Assembly (NCBI GenBank): GCA_910574455.1
Contig: CAJSYZ010000008.1
Span: 1,236,637-1,300,636, forward strand
Direction: 5' to 3'
Source: Trichaptum fuscoviolaceum
Taxonomy: Eukaryota; Basidiomycota; Agaricomycetes; Hymenochaetales; Trichaptaceae
DNA length: 64,000 nucleotides
In this document: positions 23,382 through 34,157 of the stretch, piece after piece
How positions within the stretch are numbered: position 1 is the first letter of the stretch
How the letters are laid out: the number at the start of each line of letters is the position of its first letter
Made by a program: the position numbers and the translations under genes
The notes under the pieces: model-generated
The model's input: the letters and a program-made list of their open reading frames with translations, nothing else
The model's database searches: none
Told to the model about the DNA's origin: nothing

Positions 23382-24057
23382 CTACTGTGCCATATCATCA
23401 TCGAATTCTGATTCGGCTTCATTATAGTCAAGTGAGGTCCAACTTTCATTGTCGCTCACGTCGCCGTCGTAAGCACTTGTCTCAGCTCCGACCCTTCCGG
23501 TATTCTCCGCCATAAGAATGTTAGGGGGATTCGGCGGCATCAACTCGGGCGCGTACCGTCGAGGTTCAGGAGGACCCCCCAACGACGCAAGCAAATGGTT
23601 GAGACGCCCTAACATTTCTGCGTTCGGTAATTCCCCGGGTATCGCTGTGGGGTTCAATTGGTACAATCGAACAAGACCGGCCACAAGACGCTGGCGTCTG
23701 ACCTGCGCAAGCTGGCGAGAAAAGAGTGTTTCGTTTGATGTCAATGGCGAGTCGACCATGCACTGTATATCACGCGTTAATGTCGCATACAATATACTCC
23801 TATAATGTACTTACTATCATGTAAAGTAATCCCATTTGACGGAAAGTGACTTCTCCGCTCGACATGATAACGATATGGCGTCCGTTGCACGGACAATGGG
23901 CCGATTGCGTGTAGAACGCCCTTCGAAATCGATAAAACGTGATCTCGTCCATGAGCGCGTCGAAACACGCGTATGCAATGTAATCATTCGCGCCGGGTAG
24001 GATCCGAATGGCAGGCATAACTTGCAAGACACTGCGCGTTACTGTAATGGATTCCAT
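23382..24057 (-). CDS. Cargo paralog A, unrecognised small protein with acidic tail
   Basis: Seen: two exons, 23815-24057 and 23382-23762, phase-checked, 207 residues. Exon 1 (81 codons) has the motif SAHCPCNGRHIVIMSSGEV and ends MGLLYMI at the donor. Exon 2 begins with a Cys codon like paralog B and continues SRQLAQVRRQRLVAGLVRLY, then PNAEMLGRLNHLLASLG, and ends in an Asp/Glu-rich tail. Shared intron position, shared CxC motif and shared AEML-LN-L-SL helix show that A and B are tandem duplicates. The CxC pair suggests metal binding, but this is inference. It lies between paralog B and the Spt5-like gene, same strand, within the KDZ inverted repeats. The frame is intact. Confidence 0.68.
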
Positions 24058-25198
24058 GTTAATGGTGAGGTGAGGAAGTGTAGAGACTAAAGGCTTACGG
24101 AGAAAGGTCGCGCCCTATACACATTTATGAGTCCCGCGTCGTATCTCGCTTATGGTGGACCCTTGTTTACCAAGACAGTCACCTATTCAAATGTCAGTGA
24201 ATGTATTGAACGGCCTCTAATTTCGTAACTTACGTTGTCCTAAACAGCCTCGGCGTTCAGACCTCCACCGCATTACACTGCACTGTTACGCAAAGTCGAA
24301 ACCAGAGGGTCAAGGAGGGGATCAGACGTGTCCTCAGACTGCGTCCGGGTGGCCTCAGCCGCAGGAAGGGGATGGACGCTGTCCTCAGACTGCGTCCGGG
24401 TGGCCTCAGCCGCAGGAAGGGGATGGACACTGTCCTTAGACTGCGTCCGGGTGGCCTCAGCCGCAGGAAGGGTTTGCTGAATGGAATGGTTCGTCAATAT
24501 GAATTGCAACAGATCGCATAGTCAAGATCACTCTCCTTTCCAGTGCATATACTCTCATACATCTCTTTCTTGTACCTTATGTCGACTCGTGAACTCGCAC
24601 ATGAATCCATCCACTTTACGAGCATCTGCCTATGTCTTACAACAACTCGGACATCACTGAGAGAGTTTGCATTTCTTACTTTGCCGCAAATGTAACAGGC
24701 GGAATACACCTAGTTTGTGAAAGGTATGCATCAGTCTTTGAGTCGATCCACACAAAAGGTAGATTGACTTACTAATTTGTAAGTAGAGTTGGCGCTCTGT
24801 CATTAAGTTGATGAGTTCAATGTCTTCAGGTCACAAATGAAATTCCAGATAACAAGAGTGCATTGAGCGTATCTACAACACATACAAGAAATTCTACTAA
24901 ATATTACAATAATTTACATGCATGAAGTCCAAGATACTATGTGATCCACAATGTTCGAATAGTACAAATGAATGGAATGAAGGAAGGAAGAGGGCAAAGT
25001 GTAACGAGGGTGGGACTGAGACGTCACGGGTAAACGAGTGACTACGGCGGCGCATATAGACCGAACCGCGTGTGCGGCTTGAGACGCCGAGGAATGCGAG
25101 TGGATCAAGGTCCTCGTCCTTGTTTGAAGTGTCGAAACGTGCATCCAAAACGAATAGGAACGGACGTCGAGCTGCGTCGATCGAAATCCGGCATGAAG
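24058..25198. other. Spacer between paralog A and the Spt5-like gene
   Basis: 1.1 kb. It contains the 51-bp minisatellite below. The short minus-strand open frames at 24494-24709 and 24897-25148 have no recognisable motif, and no splice chain to a neighbour could be built. Confidence 0.45.
24317..24473 (-). repeat. 51-bp minisatellite, three copies
   Basis: Unit marked by TCCTCAGACTGCGTCCGGGT at 24331, 24382 and (one base different) 24433, exact period 51 bp. As 51 is divisible by three, the minus frame reads a 17-residue repeat (LPAAEATRTQSEDSVHP) three times, so it may be part of an exon, but no gene model was supported. Confidence 0.85.
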
Positions 25199-27956
25199 TC
25201 AGTAGTTCGGGTAATAGTCGATGAACCTCAGGAGCTTGGGATCAGGGTCGAGCTCGTTCTCGGGGAGTCTCGCGATAGATCTCTCCGCGTGCTGCTCCTC
25301 GGGTACCTCCTCGACCTTCGTCACTTCGTTAACCTTGACGAAGATTGTCGGTGCTCTCCCTACGAAAGGATCCCGCTTTGCCTTGAATCCAGTGATGACG
25401 CCCTTATTGCGGACGATCTCCGTGATCTTGACTAGCTGCTTCCTGTGCTCACCACGCACTACATACGCCATGCTTTTGATGCCCGGTCGATGGACGTCAA
25501 TCGAAGTCGGACTGGCGTCGAAGTCCGCATCCTTCCTGCCGTTCTTGCAATTGAACTTCATAGGCGCGCTAAACGCGACGTGGTCCGGTCCTTCGGCGGT
25601 TGACCTCATATGCGGCGCTAGCTCGGGAAGCGTCCAACATGCTTGACCCGCAACTGCACCGTTCTTGGGGGATACGACAGTGGCAAAGACCTTGTATTGC
25701 CGTAGAATGGGCAGCAAGGTGTGCGCCCAAAGCCATACCGCCGACGTATCTGGGTCTAATAATCTTTTGTTAGTACTTCATTTCGTACGTCTTACATAGC
25801 AGGAACTCACCTGGGACTTCTTGTCTAGGTGGTGCAGGGACGACAACGTTCTCAAACGCCTCCTTCAAAGTGACCGGTGCTTCCGTCTCCGTATCGCGAT
25901 TTGCCAGGAAGACACTGGCAACCTCAGTCGCTTGCAGACAGGCCGGACTGGGCTCGGAGGCGTCGAGGTACAGCATGGACTCCCTACACAAACGTCGTCA
26001 GCACAAATCATAGCGCATATATGAGACGCTCTATTGAAACTCACAGATTCACGGCATCCCTTAACTGCACCTTATGCTTCACCTGACTCCCGTCGAATAC
26101 CACAGTCGCCGACTTCGAGCCAACGCCAATCGCACGTCCAATGCGACCCTTTCCCGAGCCCTCCAGAACATACACGTCTTTGTTGACGAAGGATCTCATC
26201 AATTCGTCGTCATCCGCCAGTCCCCACGTGCGCGCGTACTTTCGACTTTCTGCCGTTAACTCGGCCTCGGTGCGGAGTCGACGACTCGACGGGTACTGAA
26301 TGGGTGCTGCCGATCTCTCGACGAGTCCGTGATGGATGTCATAGATCTACATTGAATATTAGAACTGTAATCTATTGCATTGGATATACAATACGTACCA
26401 TTTGCCTGACATCACGGTTCGCCACCGTCAAGTACGGCCCGTCGATAGCCCCAACTGCCCCTGATCGCCCAGCCTCCGGACCCAGCCTGATTTTCACCCA
26501 CTCACCCATCTCGAACAACCGTTCGAAGTCACCGGCCTCCACCTCCTCAAGAGCCTTGCCATCGGTATCCCAATCGAGCCGAACGGTGAACGTCGACGTA
26601 GACGACGATATGATTGTGCCGGTACTATTTTTTTTGGTACGGACACGATCTCCTACTCGAGTATATGCGCCATTCGTGACACGGATCGCGGTTTGGCTGA
26701 CGCCGATATATGGAGCCACCTCCTCCGGCGAAGGTCGAAGAATAGGCTTCACTGCATGTATGCCGAATACGTGCAGTCTCTCGAACCCGTGTTCAAATGT
26801 TCTGCCCAAAAACGTCCACTTCCCCTCGCTTTCCTCCACCAGCGCGTATTCCGGATCGTCGACTAACTGCTGACGGCGAAGACAATCCTGTACGTTTTTA
26901 GGGTCGAATGGCGTGGCCTCTGGCCGTTTCACTACATCCGCCTTCCCTTTCCCTTCAATGCGCCGCCGCTTAGCTGCACGAACTTGGTAATCGGAGAGCA
27001 AGGGCTTCGGCTTCGTAGTGAAGTCCAAGTCCAGACGAGGCACCAGCCACAACACGAGTAAGTCGTCCTTCACGATGTCGTGGTCCGCCAACGGGCGGAG
27101 ATCCTCATGTGTCATCGGAGGGAGTGTAGAGTTGGCAGCCAAGGGCACGTATGCGATGTCACCCTTATACTGGCCTGATCGCATGCGCACGAAGGAGTCG
27201 CGCTCCACGACAGGAATGGCCTGTCTACGACGCATTAGGTCCCAGACCGCTCGCCTATCTTCTTCCGGTACCAACTTCATTTTGCCGGTCATAATCCCTA
27301 CGATGCCAGCACTAGCGCATGCCCTTCTCGACGTCGATGCGTGTATGTGCGTACGCATATATGCGTCCGCTCAGACCGGGAATAGAGAAGGCACGCGCGC
27401 CAGATGGAAGGCAGGTGTTGACCCTCTCTACATATGCCTTCTCTTGATGATACTGTCAATGTATTAGTTTATTTCACTCCGATAAAGTAGACTCACTTAC
27501 GAAGGTCGGTAATATCCACATGGGCTTTAACCCATCGTATTCTTCCCTCATGCGCTCGTCGACGACCCTCGTATTGCCCAGAAATTCGTAGGAGACGGAC
27601 TGAACACCGGGCACTTGGCGTCCAGCCCTCTCGTTCGCTTGGACAGACGCCAAGGAATCACCTCGAGCCCGCTCCCGGAAACGGCGTGCGATAGCGTCCG
27701 CAGCCTCGTCCTGCTCCAGATCGGCGGCCTGGTCGCGCAGGAACTGCGCTATGTCGAAAGAGGAGGCAGAGGTACGCTGCTCCGGCTCGTCCACTAGGAA
27801 ATCTATGCGCATACAATGAGTGTATGTTCTAACATTTCTGTTGCCTTTACTCACCATCTTCACCATCCTCTTCGTCTTCCTCGTCGTCCCTCCCATCTCG
27901 ATGGCTGCGTCGTCAATGAAGACACGAGCCGCGTCCCTTACATCGCGCGACCTCAT
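25199..27956 (-). pseudogene. Spt5-like protein with NGN-like and several KOW domains; frame apparently broken
   Basis: Seen: N-terminal FIDDAA and acidic DDEEDEEDGED stretch, a helical FLVDEPEQ...FDIAQFLRDQAADLEQ region, an NGN-like end (GRIYAYAHTRIDVEKGMR, then GIMTGKMKLVPEEDR), and KOW motifs DSFVRMRSGQYKGDIAYV, SFVNKDVYVLEGSGKGRIG, GEWVKIRLGPEAGRSGAV and KSMAYVVRGEHRKQLVKI, ending YYPNY at 25199. Known: this order is that of transcription elongation factor Spt5, which clamps RNA polymerase. The NGN sequence runs in two frames with a TAG at 27312-27314 between them, and FIDDAA and the acidic stretch are also in different frames. It is therefore probably a decaying copy, or I misplaced an intron. 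It lies inside the KDZ inverted repeats, so it is not assumed to be the cell's own SPT5. Confidence 0.68.
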
Positions 27957-28724
27957 CTGTTTTTCATGACCATTATTAGTTACTTCTTCATCATTACTCT
28001 CTTCTCATTTCGTCTCACTTTAATAACTTTTAATCGTTAAAAGAATGCGAACGTCACTCGCTTTTTTTTCTTTCAAATAATTAGTTATAATTTACAATTA
28101 AGTCCAAGATCACTTTGCTATCTAATTAATGAAAGTGGGGACAGAATCTAAATAATGAAAGTGGGGACGACCGAGACGACGTCGTACGCAAAGGGAAGAT
28201 AATGGGACGGGTAGAAAGAAAATTTCCCACAATACGCTGCAAAGGGTCTTGAAGTGTTACTTTTTTGGGGGTATTTCGGGTAGGCTTATTGGCGTCGAGG
28301 GCGGAATACGCCCTCGGTAGATCGGTAGCACAACGTCCTTACCGAGTTACCGAGCCTCGACGCCAAAAAGCCTACCCGAAATACCCCCAAAAAAGTAACA
28401 CTTCAAGACTGGCGGAAGCCAAAGGGCCGAATTTCCTTCTTGCTCTCGTTCCTCTACGAGCCCTACGACTCCCCTCCCCTCCCCGACTCCTATGGCTTGA
28501 TCGCCTTGACGGCGTTGTTCCTTTTGTCTGGGTTTGAAGTGACTTAGAATTAGATAGAAATTAATGTACAATAATTGCCAGTCTAATAAACTTGTTCCGT
28601 TCTTTGGCAGACTTGAAATTTCGTAGAGTATTCTGTGCAATTTGTTCTGAAACAAAAGGAAAAAGAGTCGGAAATCTCAGTGACCGAGACGACAAGAAGA
28701 GCAGTTTGGTATTGGGAAACAGTG
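27957..28724. promoter_or_regulatory. Divergent promoter between Spt5-like cargo and KDZ transposase
   Basis: 768 bp, AT-rich at left. It includes a 16-bp direct repeat TAATGAAAGTGGGGAC at 28127 and 28153 (26-bp period) and the large hairpin at 28246-28409. No clear TATA box was seen. Confidence 0.5.
28246..28409. repeat. 163-bp hairpin: 55-bp inverted repeat arms with one mismatch
   Basis: Left arm 28246-28300 and right arm 28355-28409 are reverse complements except for one base (GGCTTATTGG against GGCTTTTTGG). The 54-nt spacer contains further complementary parts (CTCGGTAGATCGGTA with TACCGAGTTACCGAG) and a small GGCG-GAATA-CGCC stem. It could be a MITE-like insertion or a regulatory cruciform. 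No target duplication was found at its edges. Confidence 0.85.
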
Positions 28725-31700
28725 ATGGACGACAAAAAAAAGAGGTCGAGCCTCAGAGACCGGTTTCGAGACTCTGCGAGCAACGGCAGCAACGACAGGC
28801 CTTCCAGAACGCGTCTGCGAATCCTTCAGGACGCCAAAACTCCAGGCAGCCCATTTTTCGTGTCGCAACAGCAACATATCGTCCCAACTCTACTGCGACA
28901 ACAAAATACATCCACAGTAATCGACGCGAACGCGGACACGACGACGACGACGACGACCCACGAGTTCTTACAAACCGATGCAGCCAAGAGACAACGACTC
29001 GATAGTGAAGAGGAGGAGGAGGAAGATGAGGAGTTGGACAATGTGGACACTGCTGAGGCAGAGGAGGAGCGACGTGACCAGGTAAGCCACTCTGCGAACG
29101 TACTGCAATCTACAAAACTGACAATTCTTAGACAGCACAATATCATCTGCTGCAGTTTCTGGCCATGCAGCGGGACATTCAAGATGCTATCCTGCATTAT
29201 GAACGTCCTCCTGACATTGGTATCGCGTGTTCGTGCAATAGAGGCGGGCGTCGGCTATTCCGATGCCATGACTGTCCTCAGCACCCGCCTGTATGTGCGC
29301 CCTGCCTATTGGAGACTCATCCTTATGAGCCGCTTCACTGGGGCGAGGTGTGGACAGGTCAATGCTTCCGCAAGGTGGACCTGAGTACCATAGGGAAGCG
29401 TATTTTCCTCGGGCATGGCGGTCTTCCTTGTCCGGTCGCTGCGGGCAATGCTGCGGGCAAGAAGTTGACTGCGATAGATACGAATGGGGTGCATGAAATT
29501 GTGGTCATGTTTTGCGAATGCTCGGACAATATGGGAGTCAACTCTCATGTCCTGCAGCTCATCCGAGGTCGGTTGTTCCCGTACACGACTGTGAATCCCG
29601 AGACCGTGGTCACTTTCCGGTGCTTGAAGGATTTTCATGTCCATACGAACGCATCGCGCAAGTCCGCTCACGACTTCATGAAGGCGGTATTGCGCATGAC
29701 ATCGGAGGACACGAGAATCAAGTATTCGGTGAGAATTTCATTTGTATTTGTATTTGTGCGCAAGTTGATTCTGACTTCACTGCATGTAGCACCTTTCGCA
29801 GCATTTCATTCGGCTTATGCGCCTATGGCGATTCCTGGCGGCGGAAAGGGAAAGCGGGCAGTTTATGGGCCTGGACGATCTGATGACTTGCCGACCCCGC
29901 GGCTCGTTCGCAGACGTTTGTTTAGCATGTCCAGTGCCTAACGTGAACATGGCTGACGCGCAGTCGTCGAAATGGCCAATATCCAATGTGTCAGATCGCC
30001 TTTATGCGAGGCTGCGAGGTCCGGATTCTCAAAAGTAAGTAATTAGATTCTGATATATACTATGTACTAACTTATGCGACAGACATCTGAGAACAATTTT
30101 CCTCGCAATGGACGGAAACTTCAAGCTAATCAATTTGGAGAAAAAGAACAACTTGAACGACCCTTCACTGTGGAACGGTCGAGGGTATTTTAGAGCGCGT
30201 CAACCCATGGAAGAACATATGAAGAAGCATTACAATATTAAAATTGAAGTGCGTCGTCCACTAATTCTAACTCTACATATACTGATGTCTTTTCGTACAC
30301 AGAAAGGGAAATGTCGAAAGTTTGCTGCCATCGAGAATTGGAATTCTCTGAAATATAAGGGCCAGGTAGTGACGGGGGTCATGATGGTATTTTGTCGACA
30401 CGGACTCGTGCGTCCTGATAGCGCAACGAACCTCGTTCGAGGGGAAAAGTGAGTGGTCCAATACCCGTCACGTTCATTGTAGACTAATTGCTTCGAAGAT
30501 TTGTGTGCGGTGACTATAGCTTATGCGGCGCTCTTCAAAATACGGATGACATTGAGGAAAGATGTCTTGCATATGACATTATGTGCATGTACATCGTGAA
30601 TCTCCGTCAGAGGTGGGCTATCCAATTCCCGGAGCGACCTCTACTTTCCTTGATGGACGTCATTCGCAAAATGCATGGACAGACCCATGTCGACACGTGC
30701 CAGTATTGCCACAGTTTATATTACACTCGCGGGGTCGGAAGAACGGATGGCGAAGAGGCGGAGAGATTTTGGGCGGAGGCCAATCAAGTTGCGGGGAGCA
30801 CAAAGCAAATGAATCCGGGGCATCGATGCGACACGTTGGACGATGTCATTAATGACTGGAATAAGACGAAGCTTCTACAACACGGTATGTTATCGGTTAC
30901 TATTTCAAGTACACTTTACTAACTGTTCTACACAAAGCTATGATGGTAGAGAAGAAGTACCCTCGCACTCGAAAGCGAGCAGAAAACCTTGGATTGAAGT
31001 TCGATGCAACGGATGCAACACTTAGGACTCGTTACACGGATAAGGTGGTCGATGAATGGGTGAAACGGGGTACCGAATGGAATCGGACTGCGTCTGGTGA
31101 AGTAGACAGCCCCTTCAAATCGCAGAACGCAGGTACGCGTACTACTGACTATTATATGGCCATTAACTAATAAACATGAAGCCCTTTCTCTCGAAGACCA
31201 GTTAAACGCAATGACGATCTCTTTGGTAGATCAAAGTCCGGATGGTTTTGATGAAGAGGCCAGTCGTATGCCACTTATAATTGCGGCAGGCATAAAGCTA
31301 CAACAAAGACAGTAAGTTTCTTGTATTCTCATTTGTGCTTCATACTCAATCTTGATTGCGTAGACGCATTATGAAAGGAAATGTGACCTTTTTGTCTGAC
31401 GACATTCCGGTATCAGCCTCTTCATTACGCCACGACATCTTGAAATGGCGAGCGCACTTATATGATATCTGTCCTGGTCTTCAATCTTATCTCGACGAAG
31501 AGGAAGTAGCAGATGCTGTCGAAGACATCCGATTACGCCTGCCTTCGGACTTCAAGACAGAGGACCGCCTCAAGTACGCGCTTGAACATCACGCCGCGAC
31601 AGAACTGAAGCTCAGACAGGGCGAGGCCTTCGATGTCATAGGGAACTTGCGCACGGCCCTTAGGCTTATGGCGCAGCATAACCATAAGGCGAAGAAGCAT

Positions 31701-32446
31701 GGTGGCATTCGATCTACGAAGACTCGTACTGGGAAGGCTTACTCGGAGGCGCGGAAAATGAAGCTGTTCTGGAAGAGCGAGTACGACACAGTCTATAGTG
31801 CCTTGCTATGTCTGGGTCTGCAGTCTTCGGCTGACACGTTTCGACAACTCACCGAGGAAGATATGTATCGACCAGATAATTTGGAGCCTGCAGAATTTTG
31901 TGCGAAGGAAATTGGGTGGATTTGGACCGTGTCTGGAAGCGGGGGGACTTCTTCGAATTCCTCGATTCTTCAATGGGAGAAAGAAGGTGAGAAGGTTTTA
32001 TTAGTTGTATAGATTACAAGCCTTTCTAATAACCCCTGTAGACGATCGTGTGCAATGGTATCGACAATGGGCTGCACGCGATCGATGGAGAGAGGAGGTT
32101 GACCTGTTAGAAGAGGAACTTAAGAGACTTGTGCGAGGGTTCTGTGCCTTCGCCAGGGCTTGGAATTCGTTGTCAGAAACGGCAGCCCTGGACGGGAATC
32201 CCGGCAGAGCATCTTTTGCGGCCAGCAAGGAAATCTCGTACAGGATTGCATGCTATGATGCGTGGGCCATCCATGAAGGTCTTGGACTGACGTGGAACGC
32301 CAATGAGACACCAGAGGTTAAAGAACCGCAGGTAAGTTTTTTTTTCGTGTCTAAACTTCAATATTTAATCCGCTTCTTTGCAGAATATGTATCGTATACT
32401 TGCATCGAACACTCAAGCTGCTGCAGATACATCTACCGCGGCTTGA
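28725..32446 (+). CDS. KDZ transposase with CxC2-like cysteine cluster
   Basis: Seen: 11 phase-checked exons (28725-29081, 29132-29728, 29790-30034, 30083-30248, 30303-30448, 30499-30884, 30938-31132, 31182-31311, 31364-31986, 32042-32331, 32384-32446), total 1065 residues. Start MDDKKKRSSLRDRFRD; then a Thr run and an Asp/Glu run; CxC2-like cluster ACSCNRGGRRLFRCHDCPQH with PVCAPCLLETH; then LACPVPNVNM. The transposase core follows: FLAMDGNFKLINLEKKN, YDIMCMYIVNLRQRW, and GVGRTDGEEAERFWAEANQV with MNPGHRCDTLDDVINDW, presumed to hold the catalytic acidic residues. C-terminal part helical. Known: this layout defines KDZ transposases of basidiomycetes. No stop or frameshift was found, so it looks functional. 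Confidence 0.9.
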
Positions 32447-32690
32447 GTGTCCGATGCACCTGGTATCCGATGCATCTAGCATACGATTCCGTTGGTATCC
32501 GTTGCATCTAGCATACGATTCCGTTGGTATCCGTTGCACCTGGTATCCGATTCACTTGGTATCTGTTGCACCTGGTATCCGATTCACGTGGTATACGATG
32601 CACCTGGATTCACTTGGTATACGATGCACTTGGTATACGATTCACCTGGTATCCGATTCACTTGGTATACGATGCACTTGGTATCGAACT
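32447..32690 (+). repeat. Subterminal tandem repeats right after the transposase stop
   Basis: About fifteen degenerate copies of a ~16-bp unit, GGTATCCGATTCACTT / GGTATACGATGCACTT, in 240 bp, including a doubled 32-bp block around GCATCTAGCATACGATTCC. The core GTATCCGATTC is shared with both terminal inverted repeats and with the left subterminal repeats. Confidence 0.85.
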
Positions 32691-33152
32691 CATCTCATGG
32701 TCAATGATGAGCTTCGACATCACTTGTAAGTATCTAGTCTTATTCTTTTCCAAGTCCATATGCTTGTTTCCTTACAAGTGTCCGATACAAGTTAGATACC
32801 CGCTGCAAGTCGAGCCTGTCCTCTGTCTCATATTTTCGTGAGTCCCTGGTCTGTATCTTACTGTACTATTACTGAATCAAGTACGACTTATAGTTATCTT
32901 TATGCAATAACTCTCTATTTGGATATATAACGTTCGTGCCTCTAATGACATTGTTGTTAACTAAAGCTAATAGTAATCCTTTTTACCTTTTACTTTTATG
33001 ATCTACCTTACGACACGACTCTGTCTCTTTTGTCTTATAATTCTCACGACTACTGATGTATAACGCAATCCAATTCGTTCTGTAAATACTAAACTATGAC
33101 ATAACCTGACATAATAAATCTCTTTATATGGAAATGCATCGTATGTGTGAAT
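32691..33152. other. Spacer inside the right end of the KDZ element
   Basis: 460 bp of AT-rich DNA with no gene seen. Its last 20 bases carry one more GAATCGGATACA-like copy next to the inverted repeat. Confidence 0.45.
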
Positions 33153-33224
33153 CGGATACAAGTCCAAATAAGGAAATGAATCGGATACACTGTAATGACA
33201 GATTACGATACAACTTATGAGCTG
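33153..33224 (-). repeat. Right terminal inverted repeat of the KDZ element (72 bp)
   Basis: Perfect reverse complement of 11610-11681, ending CTTATGAGCTG at 33224. Sequence beyond 33224 shows no similarity to the left flank. Confidence 0.85.
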
Positions 33225-34157
33225 AGGTGCCTGTCTCGTCTTATATATATCGGAATCGGATGTGAAAAAGATACAGTTCCCCGAGACGGTGAAAGACCAC
33301 GTTTCCGCTATCGAAACAGTGACAATAATATGGTGAGTACCATAGTAATGCATACACGTACACAATCTCTTTCCAAATTTTTAATAACGACCATTTATCG
33401 ATAGATCCACGTCAAAGCGGCGCTAATAATGAGATGCTCATGGTCTACGCGGCATTTCGATCACTGCTTCCAATAGCCCTTCTATCCAGGACTTTGATGC
33501 TAGGTTTTGTGCCCGATGAACTACGCACATTATAATATCTCTGAAGGACAATTAAACGCACGAACACAGTGCGATAAACAAAAAGCGGAAGGGAAGAGCA
33601 GCAGAGGTCAAATTTGACTTACTTTAGAGGAAACTCCGGGGTACCATAATGACTGCGTCGCTCTCAGGTAAGCTCCTACTTGATAGGCTCACCACACAGC
33701 CTTCAATTGCAAAAATGATCAGCATGCACTCCTCCCCGCAATGATGCCCGAATGTCACATCTAATGGAAACCGAAACATGGAAAAATACGACATACTTCG
33801 TTGATTTCTGGTGTCCTCAACAACAGAAAGCTTCGGTCTATGAATGGCGGCTAAGGGCGGGTCATATCATAATGCGACCACAGATCGAACTTCAATCTGA
33901 TTTTGACTCAGGGCTAACATATCTTGCTGACCACAATGTAGAATGGAAACGCAACCACAATGTGTGGCTCCGCACTGTCTGTGTGGTTTTCCTAGCGCAA
34001 TGAACCACGACCGCAGTTGATCAGATAGCACGGTCTTATAAATACCTACATCAATTCGAACTCCTGCGCCATTACCTCCCACTCTAGAAACCTCATCTTT
34101 TACAGAACCTCATCTTTTACATTGATTTACATTGAATCTTTTCGCGGAAAAGTCATC
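33225..34157. other. Intergenic region between KDZ element and F-box gene
   Basis: 930 bp, no gene recognised. An 83-residue open frame at 33752-34003 has no motif and no splice partner. Confidence 0.45.

Larger units (their letters stand above)
11610..33224. mobile_element. Candidate large KDZ-type DNA transposon with cargo genes
   Basis: Seen: 72-bp perfect inverted repeats at both ends, related short repeats containing GTATCCGATTC just inside each end, one complete KDZ transposase gene near the right end on the plus strand, and a block of minus-strand genes filling the left two thirds. Known: KDZ (Kyakuja-Dileera-Zisupton) elements are a transposon superclass expanded in mushroom-forming fungi, marked by a CxC2-like cysteine cluster plus the KDZ transposase domain, and can carry extra genes. 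Inference: the minus-strand genes are cargo. Without the nested retrotransposon the element would be about 14.9 kb. No target-site duplication was found outside the repeats (left flank gatctcca, right flank aggtgcct), so the exact ends remain open. Confidence 0.65.

Noticed and set aside
24317..24473. CRISPR-like array
   Set aside because: Direct 51-bp repeats without spacers, in a fungal genome; it is a minisatellite.
33752..34003. 83-codon frame left of the F-box gene
   Set aside because: No motif; could be a gene fragment but nothing supports it.
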